64,000 nucleotides of DNA from Curtobacterium pusillum (GTDB lineage Bacteria > Actinomycetota > Actinomycetes > Actinomycetales > Microbacteriaceae). Shown here one piece after another: positions 17,673 through 25,974 of the stretch (its first letter is position 1; each line of letters starts with the position of its first letter). A model generated the notes under the pieces. That model saw only the letters and a list, made by a program, of their open reading frames with translations, did not search any database and was not told where the DNA came from. The position numbers and the translations under genes were made by a program. The stretch covers positions 1 through 64,000 of the forward strand of contig NZ_VEIY01000008.1 of assembly GCF_007680845.1 (NCBI RefSeq). Reading direction: 5' to 3'.

Positions 17673-18602
17673 ATGAAGGCAGTGCGGTTCAACGAGGTCG
17701 GTGGGCCCGAGGTCCTCCGCTACGGCGACGTCGAGCAGCCCGTCCCGGGTGCGGGCGAGGTGCGGCTCCGGGTCGCCGCGTCCGCGTACAACGCCGCCGA
17801 CAACGGCATGCGAGCCGGGTTCCTCCCGATCCCGATCGTGCTCCCGCACGTCCCCGGCTACGACGTGTCCGGCACGGTCGACGCCGTGGGTGACGGCGTG
17901 ACCGGGGTGGCCGTGGGCGACGAGGTCATCGCGTTCCTCCCGATGGAACGCGACGGGGGAGCGGCGGAGTACGTCGTCGCCCCGGCGGACGCCGTCGTCG
18001 CAGCACCGACGAGCATCCCGCTGACGGACGCCGCGGCGCTGCCGTCCGTGGCGCTCACCGCCTGGCAGGCGCTCTTCGACGACGGCCGGCTCGAGGCGGG
18101 GCAGCGGTTGCTCGTCGTCGGTGCCGGCGGGGTCGTCGGGAAGTACGCCGTCCAGCTCGCCAAGCGCGCCGGGGTGCACGTGATCGCCACGGCGAGCCCG
18201 CGCAGCGCCGAGGCCGTCCGGGCCGCCGGTGCCGACCAGGTGATCGACCACACCGAGACGGACGTGCTCGACGCACTCGACGGGCAGGTGGACGTCCTGC
18301 TCAACCTCGCCCCGATCGAGCCCGAGCGGTTCGCCGCCGACGTGGCCGCGGTGCGTGACGGCGGGACCGTCGTCAGCACGACGGCGTTCATGGCGACGCC
18401 CGGCGACGAGTCCCGCGGGGTCCGTGCGGCGACGGTGTTCGTCCTGCCGAACCGCGAGCGGTTGGCCGAGCTCGTGTCCCTCGTGGACGCGGGTGCGCTC
18501 ACCGTCGAGGTGACGCGGCGGATCCCCCTGGCCGAGCTGCCGGCGCTCCACGCCGAGGGCGCTGCCGGACGGATCGCCGGCAAGGTCGTCGTCCTCGCCT
18601 GA
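17673..18602 (+). CDS. NADP-dependent quinone-oxidoreductase-like protein
   Basis: A 309-residue medium-chain dehydrogenase/reductase without zinc ligands. MKAVRFNEVGGPEVLRYGDVEQPVPGAGEV is the usual N-terminus, GYDVSGTVDAVGDGV the conserved catalytic-domain segment, and LLVVGAGGVVGKYAVQLAKRAG the nucleotide-binding glycine motif. Start ATG 17673 has AAAGGA upstream; ATG 17655 in frame is less likely. Such enzymes reduce quinones or enones and are often induced by electrophile-sensing MarR proteins, which matches the divergent regulator. Confidence 0.85.
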   Translation: MKAVRFNEVGGPEVLRYGDVEQPVPGAGEVRLRVAASAYNAADNGMRAGFLPIPIVLPHVPGYDVSGTVDAVGDGVTGVAVGDEVIAFLPMERDGGAAEYVVAPADAVVAAPTSIPLTDAAALPSVALTAWQALFDDGRLEAGQRLLVVGAGGVVGKYAVQLAKRAGVHVIATASPRSAEAVRAAGADQVIDHTETDVLDALDGQVDVLLNLAPIEPERFAADVAAVRDGGTVVSTTAFMATPGDESRGVRAATVFVLPNRERLAELVSLVDAGALTVEVTRRIPLAELPALHAEGAAGRIAGKVVVLA

Positions 18603-18681
18603 GGTCGTGCGCCACGATGTCAGGACCAGCGAGGCGCGACCGGCACCGCCGCGAGCGCTGCAGACCCCGGAACCGCAGCGC

Positions 18682-20205
18682 TCACGGCCGGCCGCGCCGC
18701 GCCTCCTGTGCGACCACCTCGTCGAGGTCGGTCAGCCGTCGCATCTGCTGGAGTGGACGGGTCATCCGGCGGTTCCCCTCAAGAGCACCCTCGGTGCGGG
18801 CCAGGAACGCCCAGTAGCCGGCCGTGAAGGGGCACGCGTCCGCACCGGTGCGCTTCGTCGGGTCGTACCGGCAGCCGCCGCAGTGGTCGGACATCCGGTC
18901 GATGTACCGGCCGCCGGACGCGTACGGCTTGGTCGCGACCACGCCGCCGTCCGCGTGCTGGGACATGCCGATGATGTTCGCCGGCATCACCCAGTCGGTG
19001 CCGTCGACGAACACGTCGGTGAACCACTCCGTCAGCTCGACAGGGTCGTACCCGCGCTGCAACGCCCAGTTGCCGAGCACCATGAGCCGCTGGATGTGGT
19101 GCAGCCAGCCGTGCTCGTCGAGCCCCTCGATCGCCGTGCCGAGGCACGCCGCCTCGATGTCCGTCGCGTCGAGCTCCCGCCACCAACGGGGGAGCGGCTC
19201 GTGCGCGCCGAGGGCGTTCTCGGTCGCGCCGTACTCGTCGCCGAACCACCAGTACAGGTGCCAGACGTAATCACGCCACCCGGCGACCTGGCGGACGAAG
19301 CCCTCCACGCTCGACAGCGGTGCCGCTTCCGTCCGGTGCGCCTCGAGCGCCGCATCGATCACCGCACGCGGGTCCAGCACGCCGAGGTTCATCGGCACGC
19401 TGAGCAGCGAGTGCGCCATCGTCCAGTCGTGCGTCAGGGTGGCGTCCTCGAACGGGCCGAAGTCGCCGAGGCGCACCGCGACGAAGTCGGCAAGGGCCTC
19501 GTGTGCCTCGTCCGCCGTGACGGCGAAGCGTCGCCGGTCGTCGGCGCCGACGAACCGGACGACCCCCTCGCGCTCCCACTGGTCGAGGTCGTGCCGGACC
19601 TCGTCGTCGACGTCGTCCTCGGTCGGCCACCACGGGTCGGGGAGCCCGAGCGTCGTCGCACCCCGCGGCGGCGGTTCACGGTTCTGGTCGTCGAGACTGA
19701 AGCGGCCACCGACCGGGCGGTCGCCATCCATGAGCCAGCCCTCCCGACGGCGGACCCGTTCGTAGTGGTCCTCCATCCGGAACCGCCCGGTGCGCTGCGC
19801 GGCCCACTCGGCGAACTCGTCTTCGTCGGTGACGAAGCCGCGGCTGGGCAGGATCGAGGTGCCCTGGCCCCAGTGGCGGACCTGGGCGCGGAGGACGCGC
19901 GACGGCGGGTCGACCACCTCGAGGTCGTCGCGGCCGACGAGCGCCTCGCGGAGCGCGTCGACCCGGACGTGCTCGGCACGGTCCCCGAGTTCGCGGACGC
20001 GGTGCCGGAGCGCGCTCAGCCAGAGGTGCGCTTTCGTGCGGTGCATCGGGCGCGCGGTGAAGAACTCGCGCGCTTCGACGACGAGTGCCGGGCCGCCGTC
20101 GTCGAACAGGGGGCCGTACTGGCCGGGGAGGACGAGGCGGCGGCGGGTGGACGTGTCCGAGCCGGTCGACGCGGGTCCTGAAGAGGTCGTCGGGCGCGGC
20201 GGCAT
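18682..20205 (-). CDS. phrB: [4Fe-4S] bacterial (6-4) photolyase, PhrB/FeS-BCP type
   Basis: A 507-residue cryptochrome/photolyase-family protein. The iron-sulphur ligands are visible: a cysteine in EAACLGTAI (about residue 354), Cys442 and Cys445 in CGGC, and Cys458 in GADACPF. Spacing of the last three (3 and 13) equals that in Agrobacterium PhrB. The FAD-domain segments THDWTMAHSLLSVPMNLG, GWRDYVWHLYW and MVLGNWALQRG also fit. It would repair (6-4) photoproducts in light using FAD and a lumazine antenna. It converges on the oxidoreductase and has no obvious operon partner. Confidence 0.88.
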   Translation of the reverse strand: MPPRPTTSSGPASTGSDTSTRRRLVLPGQYGPLFDDGGPALVVEAREFFTARPMHRTKAHLWLSALRHRVRELGDRAEHVRVDALREALVGRDDLEVVDPPSRVLRAQVRHWGQGTSILPSRGFVTDEDEFAEWAAQRTGRFRMEDHYERVRRREGWLMDGDRPVGGRFSLDDQNREPPPRGATTLGLPDPWWPTEDDVDDEVRHDLDQWEREGVVRFVGADDRRRFAVTADEAHEALADFVAVRLGDFGPFEDATLTHDWTMAHSLLSVPMNLGVLDPRAVIDAALEAHRTEAAPLSSVEGFVRQVAGWRDYVWHLYWWFGDEYGATENALGAHEPLPRWWRELDATDIEAACLGTAIEGLDEHGWLHHIQRLMVLGNWALQRGYDPVELTEWFTDVFVDGTDWVMPANIIGMSQHADGGVVATKPYASGGRYIDRMSDHCGGCRYDPTKRTGADACPFTAGYWAFLARTEGALEGNRRMTRPLQQMRRLTDLDEVVAQEARRGRP

Positions 20206-20231
20206 GGGCGCGACGCTACGCGGTCGCGGGT

Positions 20232-20243
20232 CGGGAGGCGCGG
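20232..20243. repeat. Dispersed GGAGGCGCGG repeat copy
   Basis: CGGGAGGCGCGG followed by GGTCGCGCCC lies in the gap between the photolyase start and the P-loop protein stop. It is a shortened member of the same repeat family. Confidence 0.4.
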
Positions 20244-20322
20244 GTCGCGCCCGCCCCGCGGGCGCGGTTCGACGGTGCGCCAGGGCATCCTCCAGCCGCG
20301 GTATCGGTGCTGCGAGGCCGGA

Positions 20323-20814
20323 CTAGTGGCCGTCGACGATGCGGCGGACGATGTCCGGGAGCGCTTCACCGGGACCGATCCGCTCCTCCGCCACGAACGG
20401 GAGCGGGTCCCAGCCGCGGTACCACTCGCGCATCCGGTCGGGGGTGAACTCGGCGGCCTCGGGCCTGCCGACGTGGCGGTCCAGCGTCTCGTCGAACGTG
20501 AGGTCGAAGGCGCAGAAGCGTGCGTCGTCGGATGCCGCCGACACGCGTTCGAGCATCGCCGAGTAGCGGTCGGCGCGGAGGATCCCTTCGAGCACGACGT
20601 GGTGACCAGCAGCCAAGCAGTGCATGGTCGCGGCTTCGAGCAGGGCAGCGTGTTCCATGCCGTCCGCGGTACCGGCGTCCTGACGCTCCCGGTAGACGAC
20701 ACGTCGGAAGTGGTCCTGGCCGATCACCGCGGTGGGCCACCCCAGCGCGTGCTGCAGCGCGGCGGCCAGGGTCGTCATGCCGGAGCCCGAGTTCCCGCGG
20801 ATCACGATGAGCAC
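20323..20814 (-). CDS. P-loop kinase-like protein lacking the Walker A lysine
   Basis: A 163-residue small P-loop NTPase fold. Beta strand VLIVIRG leads to GNSGSGMTT, where the invariant Walker A lysine is replaced by Met13 (codon ATG, one base from AAG). Downstream are VIGQDHFRRVVYRE, HHVVLEGILRADRY, and a C-terminal EFTPDRMREWY, as in small AAA-type or zeta-like kinases that phosphorylate small molecules. Start GTG 20814 is chosen because the fold begins there; the open frame further upstream reads as antisense-like residues. Without the lysine, ordinary ATP hydrolysis is doubtful unless another residue substitutes or a base error exists. Confidence 0.7.
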   Translation of the reverse strand: MLIVIRGNSGSGMTTLAAALQHALGWPTAVIGQDHFRRVVYRERQDAGTADGMEHAALLEAATMHCLAAGHHVVLEGILRADRYSAMLERVSAASDDARFCAFDLTFDETLDRHVGRPEAAEFTPDRMREWYRGWDPLPFVAEERIGPGEALPDIVRRIVDGH

Positions 20815-20833
20815 GTGTCCACGGTAGGCCCGG

Positions 20834-21361
20834 TCAGTCGGTCGCACCCCGCGGCGGGTCCACCAGCAACCCGACCCGGTCGGCCAGGTAGGCGTCGAGC
20901 GGCACGGCTGCGCCGGCCGCCTGCGACCAGCGCACGAGCGGCACGTCGTCCGCCACGAACAGCACGCCGTCGGCCCCGTCGAGCGACTCGTCGAGGGCGA
21001 TCGGCACAGCACCGTGGTTCACCGTGTCGCCCGGCTCGAAGTGCCCCTTTGCCGCAGCTGCCCGGTAGGCGCGGCGCACCTCGGCGGACACCGACACGAA
21101 CTGGGACCGCCCGGCCTCGGTCACGCGGGTGATGCGTCCCGTGGCCCAGACCCGACCGCCGGTCTCCGCGGTGGAGCCGATGAGCAACGCCCCGACCCGC
21201 CAGACCCGGCCGAGCGAGCGGATCGTGGGGTCGCGGCGGATGCCGAGGACCGCCTTCGGTTCGACGTACTCGCCGAGGCCCTCGTCGGGGACGTCGGCGG
21301 CCCGGAGCGTCCGCGCCGCGTCGTCGAGCAGCGCTCTCGCCCGTTCCACGCCGTCCGTCAC
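20834..21361 (-). CDS. Hypothetical protein
   Basis: A 175-residue soluble-looking protein with no recognised catalytic motif. Features: DGVERARALLDDAARTL helix at the N-terminus, EYVEPKAVLGIRRDPTIRSLGRVWRVGALLIG, and a C-terminal LADRVGLLVDPPRG. Start GTG 21361 is chosen because it lies one base past the signal-peptidase stop; the open frame further upstream is the Arg/Ala-rich shadow of that gene. It is the last of an uninterrupted minus-strand run below the SipW cluster and may be co-transcribed with it. Confidence 0.55.
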   Translation of the reverse strand: MTDGVERARALLDDAARTLRAADVPDEGLGEYVEPKAVLGIRRDPTIRSLGRVWRVGALLIGSTAETGGRVWATGRITRVTEAGRSQFVSVSAEVRRAYRAAAAKGHFEPGDTVNHGAVPIALDESLDGADGVLFVADDVPLVRWSQAAGAAVPLDAYLADRVGLLVDPPRGATD

Positions 21362-21362
21362 G

Positions 21363-22094
21363 TCACCCGAGCGTAGCCCGGTGCGAGCGTTCGGACCGGC
21401 TGGTCCGGCTCGCGCGACGGGTCCGGCCGACCGTGGCCCCTCGGTCCGCCCGGCGTCCCCGGTCGCCGCGGTGCGTCCGTTCCGCCCGGTGTGCCCGGTC
21501 GGTGGACGTGGCGGCATGCGCGTGCCCGGCCTCCGCCCGCCCGGCTCGCCGTCGCCGCACGGCGCCGACGACCCCGATCGTGACCATCACCGCACCGTAG
21601 GCGAGCAGGACGCCGGCGATGGCGGGCACGAGCCAGGACCGGGACCCGTTGACGAGCTGGTTGACACGCCCGACGTCCGGCAGGCTGTACCAGACGACAC
21701 CGCGGATCTGTGCGGCGGTGACCGGCGCGGGGTCGGGGAGCGCGTTGTTGTCGCCCTTGAGCGTGAACGTGCGGGAGCCGTCCGACGACGACGCGATCGA
21801 CACCACCCGGTGGCTGACCACCGCGGGCTGCCCGGACGTGATCTGGTAGGTCACGACGTCGCCGATGCGGATGTCGGCGACCGGGGTGGGACGCACGACG
21901 AGCAGCGTTCCCGGCGGCAGCGTCGGTTCCATCGACTGGGTGAGCACGGTGAGGGGCGTCGACCCGGTGGCCTTCGGCACGACGATGAGGACGACCGCGA
22001 GGCCGGCGACGATCACGAGCAGGCCGGTGCTCAGGCCGAGCGCGAGGGCGTGGACCACGGCACGCCAGCCGGTGCGCGGGGTGCTGGTGGTCAT
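21363..22094 (-). CDS. sipW: SipW-like (ER-type) signal peptidase I
   Basis: A 243-residue membrane protease. A membrane helix (about residues 13-40) precedes LTQSMEPTLPPG, whose Ser54 is the nucleophile. The general base is His95 in VVSHRVV, not lysine, with KGDNNALPD supplying acidic residues; Ser/His use is the mark of SipW and ER-type enzymes. A second membrane helix (about 138-170) is followed by an Arg/His/Thr-rich cytosolic tail of about 70 residues, longer than usual. The start overlaps the stop of the exported-protein gene upstream (ATGA). It should process the three alternate-signal proteins encoded just before it. Confidence 0.88.
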   Translation of the reverse strand: MTTSTPRTGWRAVVHALALGLSTGLLVIVAGLAVVLIVVPKATGSTPLTVLTQSMEPTLPPGTLLVVRPTPVADIRIGDVVTYQITSGQPAVVSHRVVSIASSSDGSRTFTLKGDNNALPDPAPVTAAQIRGVVWYSLPDVGRVNQLVNGSRSWLVPAIAGVLLAYGAVMVTIGVVGAVRRRRAGRAEAGHAHAATSTDRAHRAERTHRGDRGRRADRGATVGRTRRASRTSRSERSHRATLG

Positions 22095-22975
22095 GCGCCG
22101 CACCGGATCGCCTTCCCGTCGTTCTGGGTGAAGAGGGTGACCGTGCCGCTCCCGGCGACGGTGGTGGTGGCGTTGCCGGCGCTGTCGAGGACCTTCACGG
22201 TGACGGTGACGGCGCCGCTCGTGCCGGCGCTCGCCGGGATCTGGTCGGGCGCCAAGGTGATGCGCCCGTAGTAGTCCTGTTCCTTCTGGCCCACCATCGT
22301 GGACCCGACGAAGGCGCCGTAGTAGGTGTCCATCGGCCGGGACGAAGCCGGCCACGCGACCTCGACGTAGGTGCCGCTGTGGTCGGTGCAGGTGAGCGCG
22401 GGGGAGGCGGCCGAGGTGTTCAGGTAGAACCCGCCGGACACGACGCCCGAGCTCCAGCTCCCCGCCGTGACGGTGAGGTTCAGGGTGACGTTGGCGGTGC
22501 TCGACGCGGGGGCGGACGACGTCGGCGTGCTCCGGGTGCACCACACGGCACTGGCACCGGCGGCGAGCGTGGACGTCATGCTCGGCAGGGACGCCCACGT
22601 GCCACGCACCGAGCCGGTGCCGACCGCGGCGGTGTCCGTGCAAGCGGCAGCGGACGCGACGGGCCACGCGACGACGCCGACGGCCTGGGCGAGGGCGCTC
22701 GAGCTCCCGGAGACGACCGACACGGACGTGGTGGCTGTCCCGGCGATGGTGCCCGCGTTCGTCAGCGTGACGGGCTTCGTCATCGACGTGACGGTGGAGG
22801 AGAACGTCGTCGTCATGGCGTTCGTGCCGCTCAGGGACGCGCCGGTCTTGCCGATCGTGACGCTCGACGCCGTGGTGCCGGTGGCGGTCCAGAGCGCCCA
22901 GGCGGCGGACGAACCGGCGACGACGAACACGACGCTGAGGACGGCTGCGAGCAGTACGCGGAGTCGGCGGCTCAT
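22091..22975 (-). CDS. Alternate-signal exported protein (SipW substrate), large
   Basis: A 294-residue exported protein. The signal is long and atypical: RRLRVLLAAVLSVVFVVAGSSAAWALWTATG; the ALW-T-A segment after the hydrophobic core is shared with the next two genes and is characteristic of SipW-processed TasA-like proteins. The mature part is Ser/Thr/Ala-rich beta-type sequence with two or three disulfide-forming cysteine pairs and a motif DTYYGAFVGSTMVGQKEQDYYG near the C-terminus. It overlaps both neighbours (ATGA). Likely a surface or matrix fibre component; not proven. Confidence 0.75.
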   Translation of the reverse strand: MSRRLRVLLAAVLSVVFVVAGSSAAWALWTATGTTASSVTIGKTGASLSGTNAMTTTFSSTVTSMTKPVTLTNAGTIAGTATTSVSVVSGSSSALAQAVGVVAWPVASAAACTDTAAVGTGSVRGTWASLPSMTSTLAAGASAVWCTRSTPTSSAPASSTANVTLNLTVTAGSWSSGVVSGGFYLNTSAASPALTCTDHSGTYVEVAWPASSRPMDTYYGAFVGSTMVGQKEQDYYGRITLAPDQIPASAGTSGAVTVTVKVLDSAGNATTTVAGSGTVTLFTQNDGKAIRCGA

Positions 22976-23568
22976 GCGCTCACCTGCGTGCCGGTGACGG
23001 TGAGGGTGAAGTCGGCGACGGCTCCGGCGACGGTCTGGGGTGCGTCGGCGTCGAGGTCCATCTCGACACAGCCCACGGCACTGGCCCCGGCGGCGAGGGT
23101 GAACGAGCTGCTCCCGGTGTCGAAGGCCGCCAGCCGTCCGCTCGCGCCGGACAACCCGGTGCGGCAGTCGGTCGTGCTGGAGACGACGGCGAGCCGGAGG
23201 GTGAGTTCGCCGAGCACCGCGGCGGGTGTCGAGTTCGTGGCGTAGGCGACGTTCGTCGACGTCGTCGCGACGCGCATGGTGAGGGGGATCGAGCCGGTGT
23301 TCTTCACGGTGAACGTCCCCGTCGTGCCGCCGCCCGGACCGAGCACCGCGGTGTTCATCGCGGAGAGCGGACCGGTGGTGATGGTCGCGGTCGCGGAGCG
23401 CACGGTCGAGGCGGAGGTGCTCGCGGTCCCGTTCCAGAGTGCGTAGGTCCCGCCGGTGCCGAGCATCGCGGTGACGACCGCGACGACCAGGGCGATCGTC
23501 GTCGGCCACACCCACCGGTGACGGCGCGGAGCACGGTGGCGTCCGGTCGTCCTCGGTGCGGTGGTCAT
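22972..23568 (-). CDS. Alternate-signal exported protein (SipW substrate), small
   Basis: A 198-residue exported protein with a basic N-terminus, hydrophobic core (IALVVAVVTAMLGTGGTYALWNG) and the shared ALWNGTAS cleavage region. The mature domain reads VKNTGSIPLTMRVATTST and TLAAGASAVGCVEMDLDADAP, a small beta-sandwich style seen in TasA-type proteins. Two cysteines. Its stop overlaps the start of the larger exported protein, so the four genes act as one unit. Confidence 0.72.
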   Translation of the reverse strand: MTTAPRTTGRHRAPRRHRWVWPTTIALVVAVVTAMLGTGGTYALWNGTASTSASTVRSATATITTGPLSAMNTAVLGPGGGTTGTFTVKNTGSIPLTMRVATTSTNVAYATNSTPAAVLGELTLRLAVVSSTTDCRTGLSGASGRLAAFDTGSSSFTLAAGASAVGCVEMDLDADAPQTVAGAVADFTLTVTGTQVSA

Positions 23569-23611
23569 GTCCGGCCCCTGGTCGTCGTGGTGGTGCGGTG
23601 AGCGGTGCAGT

Positions 23612-23699
23612 GCGGTACGGGCCTGGAGGCACGTGGTCGCGATCGGCGGATCAGGGACCCATCGGGACCACGGCCTCCACGGCCCGGGTCGGTACCGCG
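23612..23699. terminator. Hairpin between exported-protein genes
   Basis: A nested stem: GCGGTAC (23612-23618) against GTACCGC near 23692-23698, and inside it CTGGAGGCACGTGGTC (23623-23638) against GACCACGGCCTCCAC (23666-23680) with a small mismatch. The inner arm belongs to the GGAGGC repeat family. In the 133-nt gap it may attenuate transcription, leaving the first exported protein more abundant than the downstream genes. Confidence 0.45.
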
Positions 23700-23701
23700 G
23701 G

Positions 23702-24256
23702 TCAGGAACCGATCGCGGTCTGGGTCAGCGTGAAGGCGAGGGCGCCGACGTTGAGCGTGCCGCCCTGGCCGGTGGTCGCTGACGACGGCAGCGCGATGGT
23801 GAAGACGACCTTGACGGTCGAGGTGGCCGACGACGGCGAGACGACGAAGGTGTTCGCGTTGGCGGTCGACTGCACGACCGAGGCGCTCGAGGAGGTGACC
23901 GCGAGGGTCTTCGTCGTGGCGGCCAGCAGCGCGCTGTCGCCGGTGATGCTCTGGTTGGCGTAGGTGAGGTTCGCCTTGAGGTCCTGGCCGGTCGCGCCGA
24001 TGGTCAGGGTCTGCGTGAACTGGTACGTGTTGCCCGGCACCATGAGGGCACTCGCCGGGTTGATCGTCGTCGAACGACCGTTCGTGATGTCCGTCCACGC
24101 GCCGTCGTTGTTGGCGCTGAGGGTGAGGGCGCCGGAGCTGACGGACGAGGCCGCGGTGCTGGCGCTGGCGTTCCAGAGCGCGAAGGTGCCCGCACCGCCG
24201 AGGAGGAGGGCGACACCGGCGGCGCCGGCGATGGTGCCGGTCACGATCTTGTGCAT
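23702..24256 (-). CDS. Alternate-signal exported protein, first gene of SipW cluster
   Basis: A 184-residue exported protein. MHKIVTGTIAGAAGVALLLGGAGTFALWNAS is the alternate-type signal; GTFALWN strongly recalls the TasA/CalY-like cleavage zone. The mature part is Ser/Thr/Asn-rich, without cysteines, with repeated beta-like segments. Being first and separated by a hairpin from the rest, it is the likely major product. Alternative reading: a pilin-like or antimicrobial-matrix protein. Confidence 0.75.
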   Translation of the reverse strand: MHKIVTGTIAGAAGVALLLGGAGTFALWNASASTAASSVSSGALTLSANNDGAWTDITNGRSTTINPASALMVPGNTYQFTQTLTIGATGQDLKANLTYANQSITGDSALLAATTKTLAVTSSSASVVQSTANANTFVVSPSSATSTVKVVFTIALPSSATTGQGGTLNVGALAFTLTQTAIGS

Positions 24257-24595
24257 GGGAGATCCGTTCCTGCGCAGACGGGTGCGCTGATGCCATCGGT
24301 GGGTGCCGATGGGTCGATGTCATCGACCCGGAAGGTGCGCGGGTCGCGGCTGACCGTTGCCGAAGAGTGGTCGCCGGACTCCGGGAACGTGACACGTTCC
24401 GGGCGGGCTGGACTCGCTCTGGTGACGACGTTACTCGTCCCCCAAAGTGCGGACAAGCGAAAACATGCATTCGAATGGACCCAGAACGGGGGTGATTTTT
24501 GTCCCCGAGAGTGCCGACACGATTTGTACCCCGATCGACACCGGAATGCGGACCGCACCCGTACCGTTGCACCGACCGGAAACGAGGAGGGCCCA
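24257..24595. promoter_or_regulatory. Divergent intergenic region with 21-nt direct repeat
   Basis: This 339-nt gap separates the SipW cluster (leftward) from pnuC (rightward) and must hold both promoters. A 21-nt word beginning GTCCCC and containing AGTGC and GACA occurs at 24437-24457 and 24501-24521, 17 of 21 bases identical, 64 nt apart, in an unusually AT-rich patch for this genome. GGGGG (24488-24492) and GTCCCC (24501-24506) can also pair around TGATTTTT. This looks like a regulator binding array. No small gene or known riboswitch was recognised. Confidence 0.5.
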
Positions 24596-25261
24596 ATGGG
24601 CATCGTGCGGTGGTTGTTCGACGCGCAGCTCGTCATCGGTGACCAGACGGTGTTGTGGCGTGAGGTGATCGGCAACGTGTTCGGGCTGCTGAGCGCCCTC
24701 GGCGGGATGCGTCGGAAGGTGTGGGCGTGGCCGGTGGGGATCGTCGGCAACGTGCTCCTCTTCACCGTGTTCATGGGGGCGCTGTTCGACACCCCGAACC
24801 CGGTGAACCTGCTCGGTCAGGCGGGCCGGCAGGTGATGTTCGTGATCGTCAGTGTGTACGGCTGGTACCGGTGGACGCACCGCCCCGATCATGCGACGAC
24901 CGTCGTGGAGCCGCGCTGGGCCTCCTGGAAGACCCGGGGCCTGTTGGTGCTGGCGCTGGTGGGTGGGACAGCGGTCCTGACGCCGGTGTTCCGGGCGCTG
25001 GGGTCGTACGAGCCGGTGTGGAGCGACGCGTGGATCTTCGTCGGGTCGCTGTTGGCGACGTACGGGATGGCGAAGGGGTGGGTGGAGTTCTGGCTGATCT
25101 GGGTCGCGGTCGACCTGGTCGGTGTGCCGCTGTTGTTCTCGGCGGGGTACTACGCCTCCGGCCTGATGTACGTCTTCTACGGGGTGTTCACCCTCACCGG
25201 GTTCTTCGTCTGGATGCAACAGGGCCGCAAGCCCTCCGCAGCCCCGGTCACCGTCGGCTGA
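24596..25261 (+). CDS. pnuC: PnuC-type nicotinamide riboside transporter
   Basis: A 221-residue membrane protein of the PnuC family: EVIGNVFGLLSALGGMRRKVWAWPVGIVGN, VNLLGQAGRQVMFVIVSVYGWYRW, and WVEFWLIWVAVDLVGVPLLF show the family helices and the aromatic substrate-site residues. It should allow uptake of nicotinamide riboside for NAD synthesis. Start ATG 24596 has GAGGAGG about 7 nt upstream. It is not coupled to a NadR gene here. Confidence 0.88.
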   Translation: MGIVRWLFDAQLVIGDQTVLWREVIGNVFGLLSALGGMRRKVWAWPVGIVGNVLLFTVFMGALFDTPNPVNLLGQAGRQVMFVIVSVYGWYRWTHRPDHATTVVEPRWASWKTRGLLVLALVGGTAVLTPVFRALGSYEPVWSDAWIFVGSLLATYGMAKGWVEFWLIWVAVDLVGVPLLFSAGYYASGLMYVFYGVFTLTGFFVWMQQGRKPSAAPVTVG

Positions 25262-25341
25262 GGGACCGGGAACAGGACCGGATCCGCGCCACCCCCGCTC
25301 GGGGACGCGACTTCTGCTCGACAGTGCGCTGAGATGGTCGG

Positions 25342-25974
25342 ATGGAGCACCACCACGACGCATCCCTCGAGGACGAGCAGTCCCTCGCCGAGCGCATCGT
25401 CCGCGGGGCCATCCGCGCCTACCGGCTGCACCCGTTCGACGGTGTGGACGCGAGCGTGGTCGCCGAGGTGGCCGGGATCGAGGTGGACACGGTGCAGCGG
25501 CTGTTCCCGACCTGGGACGCCCTGCTGCTCGTGACCTACGACCGCTGGACCCAGCTCCGCGGCACGCGCCGGGCCAACCCGCCGCGCTGCACGATCGAGT
25601 ACGTCCGGATGACCCTGGCCGAGGACGTCGCCGATCCCGGCCTGGTCCGCGTCCTCGCCGGTGTCATCACCATCGCGGCGTCCGACAGCGGCTTCGCCGA
25701 ACTCTTCCGCAAGCGGTTCGAGGAGTACGTCGAACAGCTCGCGAACGGCCTCCAGCGCGATGTCGACGCGGGCTCGGAGCAGCTGGTGATCCCCGCGCAC
25801 CAGGCGGCCACGCAGTTGCTCGCGGTCTACGAGGGCCTGCAGATCCAGATGCTCGTGCGGCCGCACATCGACGTCATCGTCGAGTTCGACCGCTCGGTGC
25901 AGACCCTCCGCCGAGGGTGGCGGGAGCGCGAGGTCCCCGCGTGGGACCTCGACGAGGTCGTCCTGACGAGCTGA
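25342..25974 (+). CDS. TetR-family transcriptional regulator
   Basis: A 210-residue regulator: RIVRGAIRAYRLHPFDGVDASVVAEVAGIEVDTVQRLFPTWDALL is a TetR helix-turn-helix. The C-terminal domain (ITIAASDSGFAELFRKRFEEYVEQLANGL) is the ligand part. Two candidate ATGs exist (25334 is out of frame; 25342 is used). It lies 80 nt after pnuC and converges with the ABC-2 exporter; its target is not clear. Confidence 0.8.
   Translation: MEHHHDASLEDEQSLAERIVRGAIRAYRLHPFDGVDASVVAEVAGIEVDTVQRLFPTWDALLLVTYDRWTQLRGTRRANPPRCTIEYVRMTLAEDVADPGLVRVLAGVITIAASDSGFAELFRKRFEEYVEQLANGLQRDVDAGSEQLVIPAHQAATQLLAVYEGLQIQMLVRPHIDVIVEFDRSVQTLRRGWREREVPAWDLDEVVLTS

Noticed and set aside
18682..20205. Assignment as a classical CPD photolyase or plant-type cryptochrome
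   Set aside because: The four-cysteine pattern and spacing fit the [4Fe-4S] PhrB group instead.
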